Below, in pieces: positions 19,001 through 29,039 of a stretch of 64,000 bases of DNA. The position numbers were made by a program, and so were the translations under genes. This stretch comes from Axinella damicornis (taxonomy: Eukaryota > Porifera > Demospongiae > Axinellida > Axinellidae), in assembly GCA_963931865.1 (NCBI GenBank), contig OZ007510.1:6797399-6861398 (forward strand), in the 5' to 3' direction. Within the stretch, counting starts at the first letter, position 1, and each line of letters starts with the position of its first letter. The notes beneath the pieces were generated by a model. That model was not told where the DNA came from, searched no databases, and was given only the letters and a program-made list of their open reading frames with translations.

Positions 19001-21937
19001 GAGCTCTAAGTGATGATGATTTTGAGCTGGAAATAGAATTCCAGGAGCCTCAGAATAGCATTTCACTGGATATTCCAAAGGGTGGTAAAGTTTTGAAGAG
19101 TGGATGGAAGATAACTCCAATGGCTCATCCAGGGGTAAGCTGATGATCCATTCTTGCCCCTTGTGTGTACTCCAGGTGACATGCATGTTGCTGAGTGTCA
19201 CTATAATGATACCACTGAGCATTCTGCAGTGTATACAGTACTTGCATGCCCTTCTTTGATGTGCCTTCATACACAGTATTGTGCACAAACTAACCACAGC
19301 TGTTCATCATTCACCAGATCACCAAACAACAGGTAGACCGAAGTTGTCAGCTGGGTTCCCCTACTGTTGTCTGAAAATTGAATGGACCAGGGAGGAGGAA
19401 CCAATCAAACTGGAGCACGTAGTTGACTTGACTGGGACAAAAGGCCCCTCCAACTATTTTTGCATCAAACGCACTCCTGAAGGTATGGGTCGAAATAATA
19501 TTTTGTTAACAACATTTGGCATTGCTCATTACAGGTATAACAATTACAAGTTGCTTCGCTCGCTCAGCTACTGTGCAGAGCTGCTGCTCCCCGATTGCAT
19601 CCGCTTCAGCTGCTGCTCAGCCCTGCATGATTGCATCGATCCGCTTGAACTGCTGCTCCCCGTTTGCGTCCGCTTCACCTGCTGCTCTCGATTGCGTCCG
19701 TTTCAACTGCTCCTCTATTGCATCCGCTTCGGCTGCTGCTCCCCAATTGCATCCGCTTCAACTACTGCACCCCGATTGCGTCCGATTCAACTGCAGCTCC
19801 CCGATTGCGTCTGCATCGACTGCTGCTCCCCGCCAGCTGTTCTGGAAGATTCCAGCCCATGCCCAATGTTCTCGAACATTCTTCGCAGAGTTCAAGGTTC
19901 AGTAAATAGAAGAATAATAGTCTAGTCCCTCCCCACGAACATCCCACTTCCGTTACACAACAGACACACAGACACACAAACGCACGGTTAAAATCTTAAT
20001 GTATTGACCCTGCAGTCTTGCCTATGGCTACTGTATATTATGCTAGGTGTGGTAGCATGCAAAGCCTACATCTGCATGTACTCACTTCCAGCACAAAAAT
20101 AGCCAGGATACATAGAAATGGACGTTTGTAGGCAGTGCTCTAGGAAGTCAAAGCTGTGGCTGGACAGCATGCACAGGAGTAGCTTGAGGTCTGATGTGAG
20201 ATCTTCCTGTGAATGGTTTCTTTGCTGAGAAGCTGCCATGACCTCTGAATTAATTTTCTCTGCTATGTTGAACGTTCCTCATACGTCGTTACATGATGCT
20301 CCACAATATATATAATTCATGTTGACAAGACATACCTCGCTGAGCAGCGATCGAGGTATGTCTTGCGATTGTGGTGATGTCTATTGTAAAAGAAGACCCC
20401 TGTGAAAGAGAGCTCATCTGAACACCAGACTGCATGGGACAATTTCTAGTACCTTCCTTAGGCTACTTGTGATGGTGATGATACCAAAATCCTGTGGTTT
20501 CAATGCAGTCTGCTCTTTGCTGTCTCGTTTTACAGGTCTTGTAAAGCACACTCTGAAGAGAAGACGGAAACAGGAGGACAATCACCGTAATGTTGATCTC
20601 ACTTAGGAAGCTCCGTTGCTATTGCTGTAACAATACCTTGTACTGAAATGAATCGGCATGAGTGCTTAACTGAAGCCCCTATGCAATTTTCTGATCATTT
20701 ATCACTTGGAGGCCCTATAGCAACAGCTTACAGCGATGGTAAATTTAACCACATTGTACCCAGCGGGGGGTTGTGTGTTAGTATGGAGGTAGGTATCTGG
20801 TTGTCACTGCCTTGAAAATTTACACTAGAAAGCTGAAGTCTATTCTTATAAGCCACTTGCAATCACACCACATGTAATCACAGCTGTACGTGCTTTCTGT
20901 TTGTGTGATTGTACTCTGTAGGGAAATCCAAGAGAGAGAAGCTATCCGTCAATCCTGAGATCCAAACAGGTATTGTGTGAGGTATATGGATTGACATTAT
21001 GAGTATAGGTGTAGTCCGTTTACCTTCATATAGAACTACCTAGGAGATTGTGAATATCATTCTAATGTAGTGGAGCAACTGAGGTTATACACAGAGCATA
21101 TTCCTATCGCACATTGCCCCTGTGTTCTATCAGCCAGCATGTGTAGTGTAACCACCCAAGATCAGATGTTGATGGTTGCTTTCTGCTCTTCATCAAAAGA
21201 CATCCCTGAGGCTGTTTCACCCTCCTCATCAGAAGATGCTGAAACTCCAATGGCAGAAGAAGTTGACAAGCTTGGTAAGCTGGTAGATTATGGCAGTTTT
21301 TGTACATTTCCCAATGACCTACATCCATTCACTGTTCTAATTGTGGCAAACCGACAAGGTAATGGCCCTGGTAGGAAAATAGAAAGCTTCGAATTCCCTG
21401 CCAACAGGGTCCAGCTCAGGACTGATATATGACAATGGGATATCAAGTGCTCCAATTCCTATGAGGCTTCCTTACAGTTTCTAACTTTGTGTTGTACAAG
21501 AATAAATAGACGTACAATGCTTGGTCAGTTAATGTCCAGGGTAGAAATAAGAACTCTGATATGGCAACTGCATGCATCATGCAATATTTGTCATTCATGT
21601 TCAAGTGTGCAAAGGTTACTTTTATTCCAACTATGGTACACATTTGTCCACAGACCAGGACAATCACATTGAAATCACTGGCTACCTGCTGGGATTGGAC
21701 AAGACTCATATCTACCATCTTGGTCTTGTCCTGGGGCTCAGTGAGCCACGAGTGAGGGGGATGGAAGATTCAAAAACTTTTCTCGATGACATGGTCGTGG
21801 CATGGCTTCAGAAGGTGGACCAAGTGCAGAAGAGGGGAACCCCATCATGGCGGAGGCTAGCGGAGGCTCTGAGAGATAGGACAGTAGGACAAAATGGGAT
21901 TGCTAGGAAAATTCTACAAGATAAGATTCTCAAGTGA
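7088..21937 (+). CDS. Kelch-ZU5-death-domain protein, gene 1 (probably damaged)
   Basis: Exons: 7088-7619, 8485-8642, 11447-11638, 12369-12540 (kelch propeller), 16787-17118 (proline-rich), 17354-17624 and 17727-17789 (acidic/basic linker and coiled coil), 18353-18903 (ZU5), 18976-19134 and 19318-19482 (UPA-like), 20536-20586 and 20922-20969 (basic, KRRRK), 21200-21274, and 21654-21937 (death domain, TGA). Kelch cues are GG pairs, [16 protein letters not shown] and [13 protein letters not shown]. Two oddities appear against the sister genes. Exon 5 read through its gene-3 donor meets a stop at 17221-17223, although the CAG|GTACTG donor at 17118 and acceptor at 17353 keep frame. Exon 10 carries a net frameshift (about 19330-19380). 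Likely cytoplasmic signalling adaptor; function inferred from domains. Confidence 0.8.
8808..8893. mobile_element. TAGTCTCG-family MITE, 86 bp
   Basis: Ends are TAGTCTTGTTCCCAGACC and GGTCTGGGACCGAGACTA-like. The flanking 9-mers GTCCATAAT (8799-8807) and GCCCATAAT (8894-8902) are a 9-bp duplication with one change. It is also present in copy 3, so it predates the duplication. Confidence 0.75.
8938..10597 (+). mobile_element. Helitron derivative, 1660 bp
   Basis: Inserted between A8937 and T10598 without target duplication; the unfilled site is intact at 55257/55258 in copy 3. The 5' end TTGCCGAGCGCC folds on GCGCGAGGCAA. The 3' end is CTAG, preceded by a CGCATGCG palindrome at 10580-10587. 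The 5' 254 bp is tandemly duplicated (8938-9191 and 9192-about 9427). It keeps part of the Rep domain but no helicase, so it is non-autonomous. A MITE lies inside it. Confidence 0.88.
9523..10745 (+). pseudogene. Helitron Rep (HUH/Y2) domain, internally deleted
   Basis: Rolling-circle replication initiator fragment. The open frame from 9546 (399 codons) carries the HUH motif as HAH (residues 29-31). It also has the Y2 motif as Tyr216 and Tyr220 in [12 protein letters not shown], and the downstream [16 protein letters not shown] block typical of Helitron Rep. A separate ATG at 9523 starts a basic N-terminus ([20 protein letters not shown]) in another frame that soon stops, so an internal deletion probably joined the two out of frame. 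After about residue 280 the sequence no longer resembles Rep, runs through a MITE and past the element end. No SF1 helicase motifs are present. Confidence 0.8.
10494..10550. mobile_element. TAGTCTCG-family MITE nested in Helitron
   Basis: 57 bp with AAGTCTCGTTCCCAGACC and TCTGGGAACGAGACTA ends. Flanks TCAGTAGCT and CCGGTAGCT agree at 7 of 9 bases. It creates part of the aberrant tail of the Rep open frame. Confidence 0.6.
11776..12185. mobile_element. TAGCCTCG-family MITE, 410 bp (copy 1)
   Basis: TAGCCTCGTTCCCAGGC start and GCCTGGGAACAAGGCTA end. Flanking 9-mers are CGTTTCCTG (11767-11775) and CGTTTCCTA (12186-12194). Long subterminal inverted repeats are built around TATTTCATNGCTTCCAGTATGAAATAC. 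Shared with copy 3 at 56436-56831. Lies in kelch gene 1 intron 3. Confidence 0.75.
12947..13034. mobile_element. TAGCCTCG-family MITE, 88 bp (copy 1)
   Basis: Flanked by GCCCATAAC (12938-12946) and GCCCACAAC (13035-13043), a 9-bp duplication with one change. Present at 57591-57674 in copy 3. Confidence 0.7.
13330..13740 (+). pseudogene. unrecognised coding-like fragment in intron 4 (copy 1)
   Basis: ATG at 13330 begins [24 protein letters not shown] then stops. A second frame from about 13416 reads [29 protein letters not shown] and ends at a TGA near 13567. A third frame reads through [25 protein letters not shown] to a TGA at 13736-13738. The series of frames looks like one intronless ORF broken by indels, perhaps a retrocopy. 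The same stretch lies at 57970-58391 with different indels. I do not recognise the parent protein. Confidence 0.3.
14008..14269. repeat. pair of about 95-bp direct repeats
   Basis: Two diverged copies (14008-14100 and 14176-14269) beginning TGTGTTAGGTTATCT and ending GTATTAGGCTATTGAGTTTC-like. Both are also present in copy 3 (about 58658-58920), so they predate it. No coding content seen. Confidence 0.65.
14647..14956. mobile_element. foldback element, about 120-bp arms (copy 1)
   Basis: The left arm from CAGAATTTGATGAAATG (14647) to about 14766 is nearly the exact reverse complement of about 14834-14956. A 67-bp spacer separates them. Related palindrome at 59321-59620 in copy 3, with the outer right end changed. 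No clear target duplication. Confidence 0.75.
15857..16447. mobile_element. TTAA-site MITE, 591 bp
   Basis: Ends CCCTTTAA and TTAAAGGG, flanked by TTAA on both sides (15853-15856 and 16448-16451), as for piggyBac/Kolobok-type elements. Copy 3 shows one TTAA without the element, in a segment that is inverted relative to this copy (near 60869-60873). A degenerate relative lies at 36093-36658. Confidence 0.75.
16787..17223 (+). other. proline-rich exon 5 of gene 1
   Basis: Codes for a low-complexity P/Q-rich segment ([20 protein letters not shown] onward), about 110 residues, following exon 4 in phase 1 (split codon giving Asp). In gene 3 the homologous exon also ends in phase 1, so it can be skipped without shifting the frame. 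Gene 1 has a 2-bp insertion near 17217 producing TAG at 17221-17223, and its usual acceptor (CACAG in genes 2 and 3) reads CACGG. Only the internal donor at 17118 remains usable. Confidence 0.65.
19540..20007 (+). mobile_element. mobile element built on a 29-bp minisatellite, copy A
   Basis: Starts ATTACAAGT..GCTTCGCTCGCTCAGC, carries about nine degenerate CTGCTGCTCCCCGATTGCGT-type units (29-30 bp), then a conserved tail (CCCAATGTTCTCGAACATTC, CCACGAACATCCCACTTCCG, CA-rich, AAAATCTTAATGTATTGA). A second copy is at 30458-30974. The unit length and lack of stops make several frames open; no real protein is implied. No inverted ends were found. Lies in the intron after exon 10 of gene 1. Confidence 0.6.
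20325..20366. repeat. short hairpin palindrome
   Basis: AAGACATACCTCG and CGAGGTATGTCTT surround a 12-base loop in a gene 1 intron. Function unknown. Confidence 0.6.
21654..21937 (+). other. death-domain exon of gene 1
   Basis: Last exon, acceptor CCACAG|ACCAGG. It codes for about 94 residues, [22 protein letters not shown] then [25 protein letters not shown] and ARKILQDKI. The spacing of W, L and the final GQNGIARKI helix fits the death-domain fold. TGA at 21935-21937. Confidence 0.8.
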
Positions 21938-22052
21938 AACTAGTTGCGTTCATCTGTCAGTTTTGTTGATGTGAGTTGTGCTCCTATAATATACATGACT
22001 GTTGTAGTTGAGGATACAATAATACTGGTACTGGATACTAGCTAATGTTGAA

Positions 22053-22176
22053 GTGGCTATTGGTCCGGTAGGCGGCTTAGGGTATGTTAGGGGCCGGGCC
22101 GGTTCTAGATGCGCGCGCGTTTCCGGTACCTATACATGTACCTAGAGTATGTACTTACTGCCAGACCAATAGCCAC
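22053..22176. mobile_element. MITE with GTGGCTATTGGTC ends (after gene 1)
   Basis: GTGGCTATTGGTCCGG and its inverted partner CCAGACCAATAGCCAC enclose a GC-rich core containing GCGCGCGCG. The same element follows gene 2 at 46383-46500, so it was present in the ancestor of both genes. Confidence 0.65.
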
Positions 22177-22341
22177 AGCGTACTAATATAGTAATTGCAT
22201 GTGTGCTGCCAAATTTCACTAATACCTGCACCTCAATTGGGCAGTGATGCACTCAATCATGGCTGTGTGGATGGCATTATATACACTGCATGCTGGGGCC
22301 ATGCAAGTTCCATCCATGATTACACTATCTTTGCTCCCCAA

Positions 22342-22347
22342 AATAAA
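22342..22347 (+). terminator. possible polyadenylation signal, gene 1
   Basis: AATAAA about 405 bp after the stop codon, in a stretch (TTTGCTCCCCAAAATAAAGTG) conserved after gene 2. Confidence 0.35.
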
Positions 22348-23762
22348 GTGACTCTTCCATGGTGGAGCATATAGAGTTGTATACCAACAGACTTCAGAGC
22401 ATTGGAATTGAGTGGAATCATTCTAAAACCTCTTAATAGGGGACGTGCACGACTATAGGGACAGATGCGTTGTCCTTTGTAGAGAGGATGCATGCCCTAT
22501 GCATATGGCTCTTCTCAGAGGTTCAAAATCAACAGGAAAGTGGACCCAGATAGGGACACAATAATCTGGTCAATAATCAGTCTCTTTTGGAGATAATTAT
22601 TATACTGTACACTATTGCATGCTGCTGCGTCAATTCGATTCCTAGGCTGCGAGCAGATAAAATCTGGTTGGAGGCCTGGGAACGAGGCTAAGGCATGCAG
22701 GCGCGGCGCGCGCCTAGCAATTTCAACATGACGTCATGCTATTTTGGGGGGAATACCGTATCGGTTAGCGGTGCATATTAAAATTTGGTCTTCGTAAAGT
22801 ACAGCACGGATTCCGCATTACGTCATCAACATCAAGGTCAGGGTTCACCCTATAACCAAGGTACGCACGCATGCGCCGAGGCAAATTATGCCGGGAAATC
22901 ATGGGCTAATCCTCGAGAACTTAGCTTTTCTTCATCTTGGTAGAATAGGCACTAGCTATTAGTAGACTCTGCCAGCAAGTAGCTCAGAATGGCTAACCGG
23001 GTAGAGCATCTGGAGTCAGAGCTGCAGAGCCCAGAGCCGGAGGCAACTCAGCAGCTGCTCACGGAATATTCTGAAAGTTGCCACAACGGAACAAAGTGTG
23101 AGTATATTCTTTGTTTACATAATGGTAGCTTATTAGCAAAAGGTAATCCAACTAGCCTAATCGCCAAAGGTCATAGGTCCATCATTAGGGCTGAGGAAAT
23201 GCTATGCGCATACATCAAGCACCATGGCGTAGTCATACAACTTAGCTACAGGTTTTTAAAGTTAGGTGCAATTGCAAGATGGTTAATCGATCACCACTCC
23301 CATTATTGTAACAGTTGTGGAGCTTCTCGGTAGGTGCGCTGCATGTATCAGGAGCAAGAGATCAAGTGAATATTGCCGACTGCAAATGGAACACGATGAG
23401 GAAAGGTGTACGGTGTGTTCAGCATGCTACGCTAAAGATCCAGAATCTAGTTTGACTTCTCGTCGGCAAAACAAGAAGCATCAACAACCAAATGCTACTG
23501 CTCAATAGCCTGTGTCACTGGGAACACTGCTTCCTTCCGTTCTCAATTCCCAGTTTAGCTCATTCCTCCAGTGCTGCTTCAGCGCTACCAGAGATTGCAA
23601 GAGCTGTTCTCAACCTAGCAGAGATTGAAGAGGCAGAGGAAACTGTTACAGTTGCCAGACATGCAGCTGATAGTCAGTCTTTTCTACTAGTGTTCCAGAC
23701 ACCTCAACAGAGGAAATGGCTGGCAAAATACGGGAACACAGTAACATGTATGGATGCCATCT

Positions 23763-25919
23763 GGGTAATTCCAGGCCAAGTGATCACAAGAAATGGACGA
23801 CCCCCCTCAGATTTCAACGAAACTTGGTACATACATTCCTTACCAGAAGTTATTAATCCCCACCCATTTTTGGCCTCTTATGTTATATGGCTTCTGAGTT
23901 ACAACTCTTCAAAAATCTAATTTTTGAGGAAATTTTCAGCGACCCGGTGATGCTTAAATGGCCATAACTTGTGACCAGATCACTTCTGACAATTATAAAT
24001 TATACCATCGTGTTTGTTTTGAGTTGCCCTTTCAGATGATATATTGCAAAGGGGTGGGCACCTATTTGGGGTCAAAGGTCACCATTGATGAAGTTTAATT
24101 TTAATTTAATTCAAAAACGGATTCTTATTTTTTGGTCATTTGTTGCTCAACTATTCTTCAATTATCATTGCTGAAGTGGTATGAATTTGGTGTTGGGACG
24201 GCCATGGGACTGCGAGATATATGCAGTAGAGTGTATCCCTGATATGAAAATCATCAAGCAAATTGAGCTTGCTGTTTGATGTTGTACCTCTTTTGCTCTG
24301 ACAAGTACTAGCAGAAGTTGTAATGTGTCTCTATGGCACTTTTGTAGTCATGCTTCAGTAGCTTCCTGCTTGTTAGCACCTCTCTCTCTCCTTTTCCAGA
24401 ATAACTGAGAGCTATCTGTAGGTGGAACATTGGAGAAGACGCTTGTCAATTCAACATTAGCCTAGCCTCATGCCTAGGCCGTTCCCACCTCCAGTCTTTG
24501 ATCACTTCAGCAGCCAAACACGTTTGGCATGCACTAAACTATCCAAGTAATCACGGGAAGAACAGAGGAGCTATTGTACGTAACCCATGCTAGGGATGCA
24601 ATCAAGATCAACGGCTTCCCAGCTTCTCATTTGAACTGCTCATTGTTCACAATGCTAGGAACGAGTCGACACAAAAATAGGAATTACTACTGCGGCAGGG
24701 CCGCGGCCCCCTGTGTGTGTCAACTTGATGTGACTGCACATGACCGTGCAGATTTCCCAGGCCTCCCCCTCCATAATTGCATGCACACTGCAAGTGATCA
24801 AACACTGGAGGTGGGACTCAAATTGCGGCTATATTAATATAGCCTCATTTACTAGGCAATTTGAGTCCCACCTCCAGTGTTTGATCACTTGCAGTGTGCA
24901 TGCAATTATGGAGGGGGAGGCCTGGGAAATCTGCACGGTCATGTGCAGTCACATCAAGTTGACACACACAGGGGGCCGCGGCCCTGCCGCAGTAGTAATT
25001 CCTATTTTTGTGTCGACTCGTTCCTAGCATTGTGAACAATGAGCAGTTCAAATGAGAAGCTGGGAAGCCGTTGATCTTGATTGCATCCCTAGCATGGGTT
25101 ACGTACAATAGCTCCTCTGTTCTTCCCGTGATTACTTGGATAGTTTAGTGCATGCCAAACGTGTTTGGCTGCTGAAGTGATCAAAGACTGGAGGTGGGAA
25201 CGGCCTAGGCATGAGGCTAGGCTAATGTTGAATTGACAAGCGTCTTCTCCAATGTTCCACCTACAGATAGCTCTCAGTTATTCTGGAAAAGGAGAGAGAG
25301 AGGTGCTAACAAGCAGGAAGCTACTGAAGCATGACTACAAAAGTGCCATAGAGACACATTACAACTTCTGCTAGTACTTGTCAGAGCAAAAGAGGTACAA
25401 CATCAAACAGCAAGCTCAATTTGCTTGATGATTTTCATATCAGGGATACACTCTACTGCATATATCTCGCAGTCCCATGGCCGTCCCAACACCAAATTCA
25501 TACCACTTCAGCAATGATAATTGAAGAATAGTTGAGCAACAAATGACCAAAAAATAAGAATCCGTTTTTGAATTAAATTAAAATTAAACTTCATCAATGG
25601 TGACCTTTGACCCCAAATAGGTGCCCACCCCTTTGCAATATATCATCTGAAAGGGCAACTCAAAACAAACACGATGGTATAATTTATAATTGTCAGAAGT
25701 GATCTGGTCACAAGTTATGGCCATTTAAGCATCACCGGGTCACTGAAAATTTCCTCAAAAATTAGATTTTTGAAGAGTTGTAACTCAGAAGCCATATAAC
25801 ATAAGAGGCCAAAAATGGGTGGGGATTAATAACTTCTGGTAAGGAATGTATGTACCAAGTTTCGTTGAAATCTGAGGGGGGTCGTCCATTTTTTGTGATC
25901 ACTTGGCCTGGAATTACCC
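23763..25919. mobile_element. 2157-bp near-perfect palindrome (foldback insertion)
   Basis: Arms 23763-24826 and 24856-25919 are both exactly 1064 bp and reverse complements with only about two mismatches noticed. The 29-bp spacer itself contains GGCTATATTAATATAGCC. Ends are GGGTAATTCC/GGAATTACCC. ATCT is repeated at 23759-23762 and 25920-25923. The insertion lies within an Ile codon of the MULE transposase, and the reading frame resumes exactly across one ATCT. Short open frames on either strand are mirror images and not genes. Each arm contains a nested TAGCCTC..GTTCCCACC repeat near 24465. Confidence 0.92.
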
Positions 25920-27136
25920 ATCTACAAAACCCTGAAATATGGTTTTCCTTGCTTTTTCCTGGTAGCAAAAACGGCAATAGGAAAAGGCCGTGTTATTGGG
26001 ACCATCATCCCGCAGTATGAGACGGAAGAGTTGATTGCTGAGGGACTTACAGTTATAAGCTCGTGGAATCCTGGATGGTGTCCAGATTTCTTTATGACCG
26101 ACAAGAGTGCACAGGAACTGAGTAAGCTAAATCCACACAATCATATTTTTAACAAGTAACATGTATACTGCTGCGTTAGGAGTTTGTAACAATGTAGTTG
26201 GGTGAAGTACTACACACCATAATGCATGGTGTGCTCTAATTCAAAAACGTTGGTGGGGGAACCAATTTATGTGTATACTACACTATACCTTTGTAGGTGC
26301 CATTGCCTTGGTCCACCCTAGCACAGTCAGACTGATCTGTGACTTTCACCGCGCTCAGGCAGTGGATCGGTGGGTCAATAGCTCACAGAATGGAGTACCA
26401 AGTGGCCTAAAAGAAGTGGTGAAGGCCATGATGAAGAAGCTGGCTTATGCCACAACACGTAAGCATAAACCTCCACCCATAGCAAAGTATAACCTTGTAT
26501 ATTACTGATATTGCATCCCTTTACCTTTCACACAGAAAAAGAGTTTGACAGCATATTGTCCACAATAAAGCAGTCGCCATGGTACTGTACCAACAAGGCT
26601 TTACAGGCCTACTTGGAATCTGAATGGCTTAGCTGCAAACCAGTAAGTGCATGTGCAGAATCATAACAATGTGGTAACTTCTAGCCAGTGCCCACAAAGG
26701 GTTGGCCTAACTGCTTTTCTAACTAGAGGTGTTCATAGAACACATACCCCGCACTGAACGTCTACAGGCCAGGATGCATGCTACAATCGACGTGACATCT
26801 CTGCCGATGCACATCGAACAGTGCAGCTATCGCGTATACTGTGTTCGTGTATGGCCATATCCAACGTGGGAGTGACCGCTTACCGCATATTATATTGTGA
26901 AGCTGGAGAGGTGGGGCCAAATGTTACGAATAATAGGAAATAGCTGGAAAAAAACAGCCGAAACAATAGCCACAATGTCTGTGAAGTACATAAATCGTGG
27001 GAAAGTAAAGTACAGCGAAACGGAGCGCCTTGACTTCAGTCAGGTACACTTAGAGCAGTTTTTGCTATTTGCTATTGTTTGACTCCATTTCAATGGTTTA
27101 TGAGGGTCTATGTGGCGAGTTTTTCGCCTGACAGAC

Positions 27137-27167
27137 AGACAGACAGACGACAGACGGACAGACAAAA
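27137..27167. repeat. (GACA)n microsatellite
   Basis: Short GACAGACAGACA run with imperfect continuation in the long MULE intron 26643-27290, which otherwise shows no coding signal. Confidence 0.6.
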
Positions 27168-29039
27168 CCGATTGCTTAACCCCGCTATAATTCATGCATG
27201 CGTGCACGGGGTAACAACCACACAGGATGGTATATACTACACACAAGCTTCCCTGATTTTTAGACTAATAATTTTTAAACCCTCTTTCAGTTGTGGTCAC
27301 ATGTGTACCGGCAGTGCTTTCATGCCAACATCGACACCAACAACTTCACCGAGGGCTTCAACAGCTCCCTTCGCAAATACCTGTTGTTACGGCATGACAA
27401 ATCAGTGCACTCTTTGGTGAAGATCCTGCTGTCAGTCGTTTTCCCTGAACAAGAAAGAGAGTATTTGGAACTAAATATCAGACAATCAGAACAGTACCGT
27501 AAACCTATAAATTCCACTGTGCCACCATATTTGCTGAATCGGCCCCAGGAAGTACGTGCAGCTTGTCTGAAAAACACAGAAAAGGCCAAACTGATAGAGT
27601 CGTCCCGTTGTTACAACTTCTGGGGGCTCATATGAATCCAGCATCTCAGCTGGCAAATGCTCATGTCCATACTTCCAAAAGCAGAAAATACCATGCAAGC
27701 ACATGTTTGCTATATTTATGCACACAAAGTGGGAGTGGGACGATCTACCCAAGAACCTAACCCAAGCACCATATATGACTCTTGATCATGATGTTAGCAG
27801 TACAGCCTGTGCTCACGACCAAGAACAAACTTGGTTAGATGATGTAGAGGAACTACAGCCAGTTGCAGCAGTAATCCCACCAAAGGTAACCCCAGGGAAC
27901 ACGATTGCAAAGCTACAGCGAGCAATTAGAGATGATTTGGCAAAGTGTGCTAGTATGGCATACATGGTGAACGATGCTCCACTCCTGATGGAAGCACATG
28001 AGCGGATCAAGGCCATTCACATGGAGTTGCTTCAAGCTGCTCGTAGCAATCCTGATAAAGAAAATCAACTGCCAGTAATGTCCTTGTTGGTCAAAGCCGA
28101 CCTATCTGATTACCGACGTCGCTCAAAGTTGACACCAAGAGCGAGTATGGTACTTCGCAAATACCGAAAAAGAAAGGCAAATGTGACTTCACCTATAAAT
28201 CACAAAAGAATGAAGATGGGAGATGACCCACTTCTTGGAGCATCACGGAGGTCTGTGGGGAGACCAAAACTGCCAAGAAAGAAAAAAAAAGCTTCAATCA
28301 GGTATATACAAACACTTTGCACGTCAACAATCATCAGTTATACTTATCTAGCCTACTATTTAGCCCTCTTCACGCTACTGTCAGGAAACTACAATCAATC
28401 ACTAACAAACTGCGTAAGTGGTATCACAGTTATACATGCAATACATACATGTAGGTACATAAAAGTATCCCCTATACAATAGATCACCGAGTCTCTGTCA
28501 AGAGGGTTACTGTTGGTCAGTATCCATCAGAGGTGAGACAAATGAACTACATTTACTTTGACCATTATCAACACAAGTTTGCTTATATTATCCCATGCCA
28601 TACACTCTAGGGAAGAAAGAGCTGGGGCTTATTTTCTTGTAAGAACGTCCATACCCGTACATCACCAGATGCTACTGAACATGGGAAAGGGCTTAATACT
28701 GGAAATGATGAGAACTATCAACGTGCAAGCCCTTTTCCTCAGTAGGTGGACCAATTATATTTATTATTACAATATTGACACTCATATTTTATGTCTTGCT
28801 GTATGCCTTCATTAATTAACATCATTATAATAATAATAACAATACCAATAGCGTCAATCAGAAAACTCAGCAGAGAAGTGAATCTAGTTCAAGTCTGCGT
28901 GGATTAAGTCGAGTATAACAATCCACCACTCTGCGCACGGTGAGTAGTTGGACCACGCCCACTCACAGTTCGCCCAGACCATTGCCTGGATGCGGGTGGT
29001 TCGTCCGAACCCCCCCCCACCAGCCTACGGGCTTGGTGA

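Larger units (their letters stand above)
22989..28902 (+). pseudogene. MULE transposase with introns and SWIM finger, interrupted
   Basis: Pieces in order: 22989-23097; 23315-about 23508 (Cys-rich, CAAC..CTVCSAC); a frame change; about 23510-23762; after the palindrome, 25924-26121; 26297-26458; 26536-26642; 27291-about 27604; a frame change; about 27610-28301; perhaps 28852-28902. Introns have GT-AG ends and phases match from 25924 to 27291. The DDE triad is visible: Asp in VTCMDAI (23753-23755), Asp in FMTDKS (26100-26102), Glu in NNFTEGFN (27351-27353). CDFHRAQAVDRW and WNPGW are MULE signatures. SWIM zinc finger CSC(x9)CKH at about 27658. The basic C-terminus ends KLPRKKKKAS. Palindrome plus two frame changes make it a pseudogene here. 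Confidence 0.82.

Noticed and set aside
19540..19860. Regularly spaced repeats resembling a CRISPR array
   Set aside because: Eukaryotic intron context, degenerate 29-bp units with no fixed repeat/spacer division, no cas genes, and a dispersed second copy.
24574..25108. Identical 87-codon open frames on opposite strands
   Set aside because: They are mirror images created by the 2157-bp palindrome and have no recognisable domain.
22989..28482. Interpretation of the transposase as a domesticated host gene
   Set aside because: Intact TIRs and a 9-bp target duplication enclose it, and it is interrupted by two insertions and frame changes; a mobile element is the better description.
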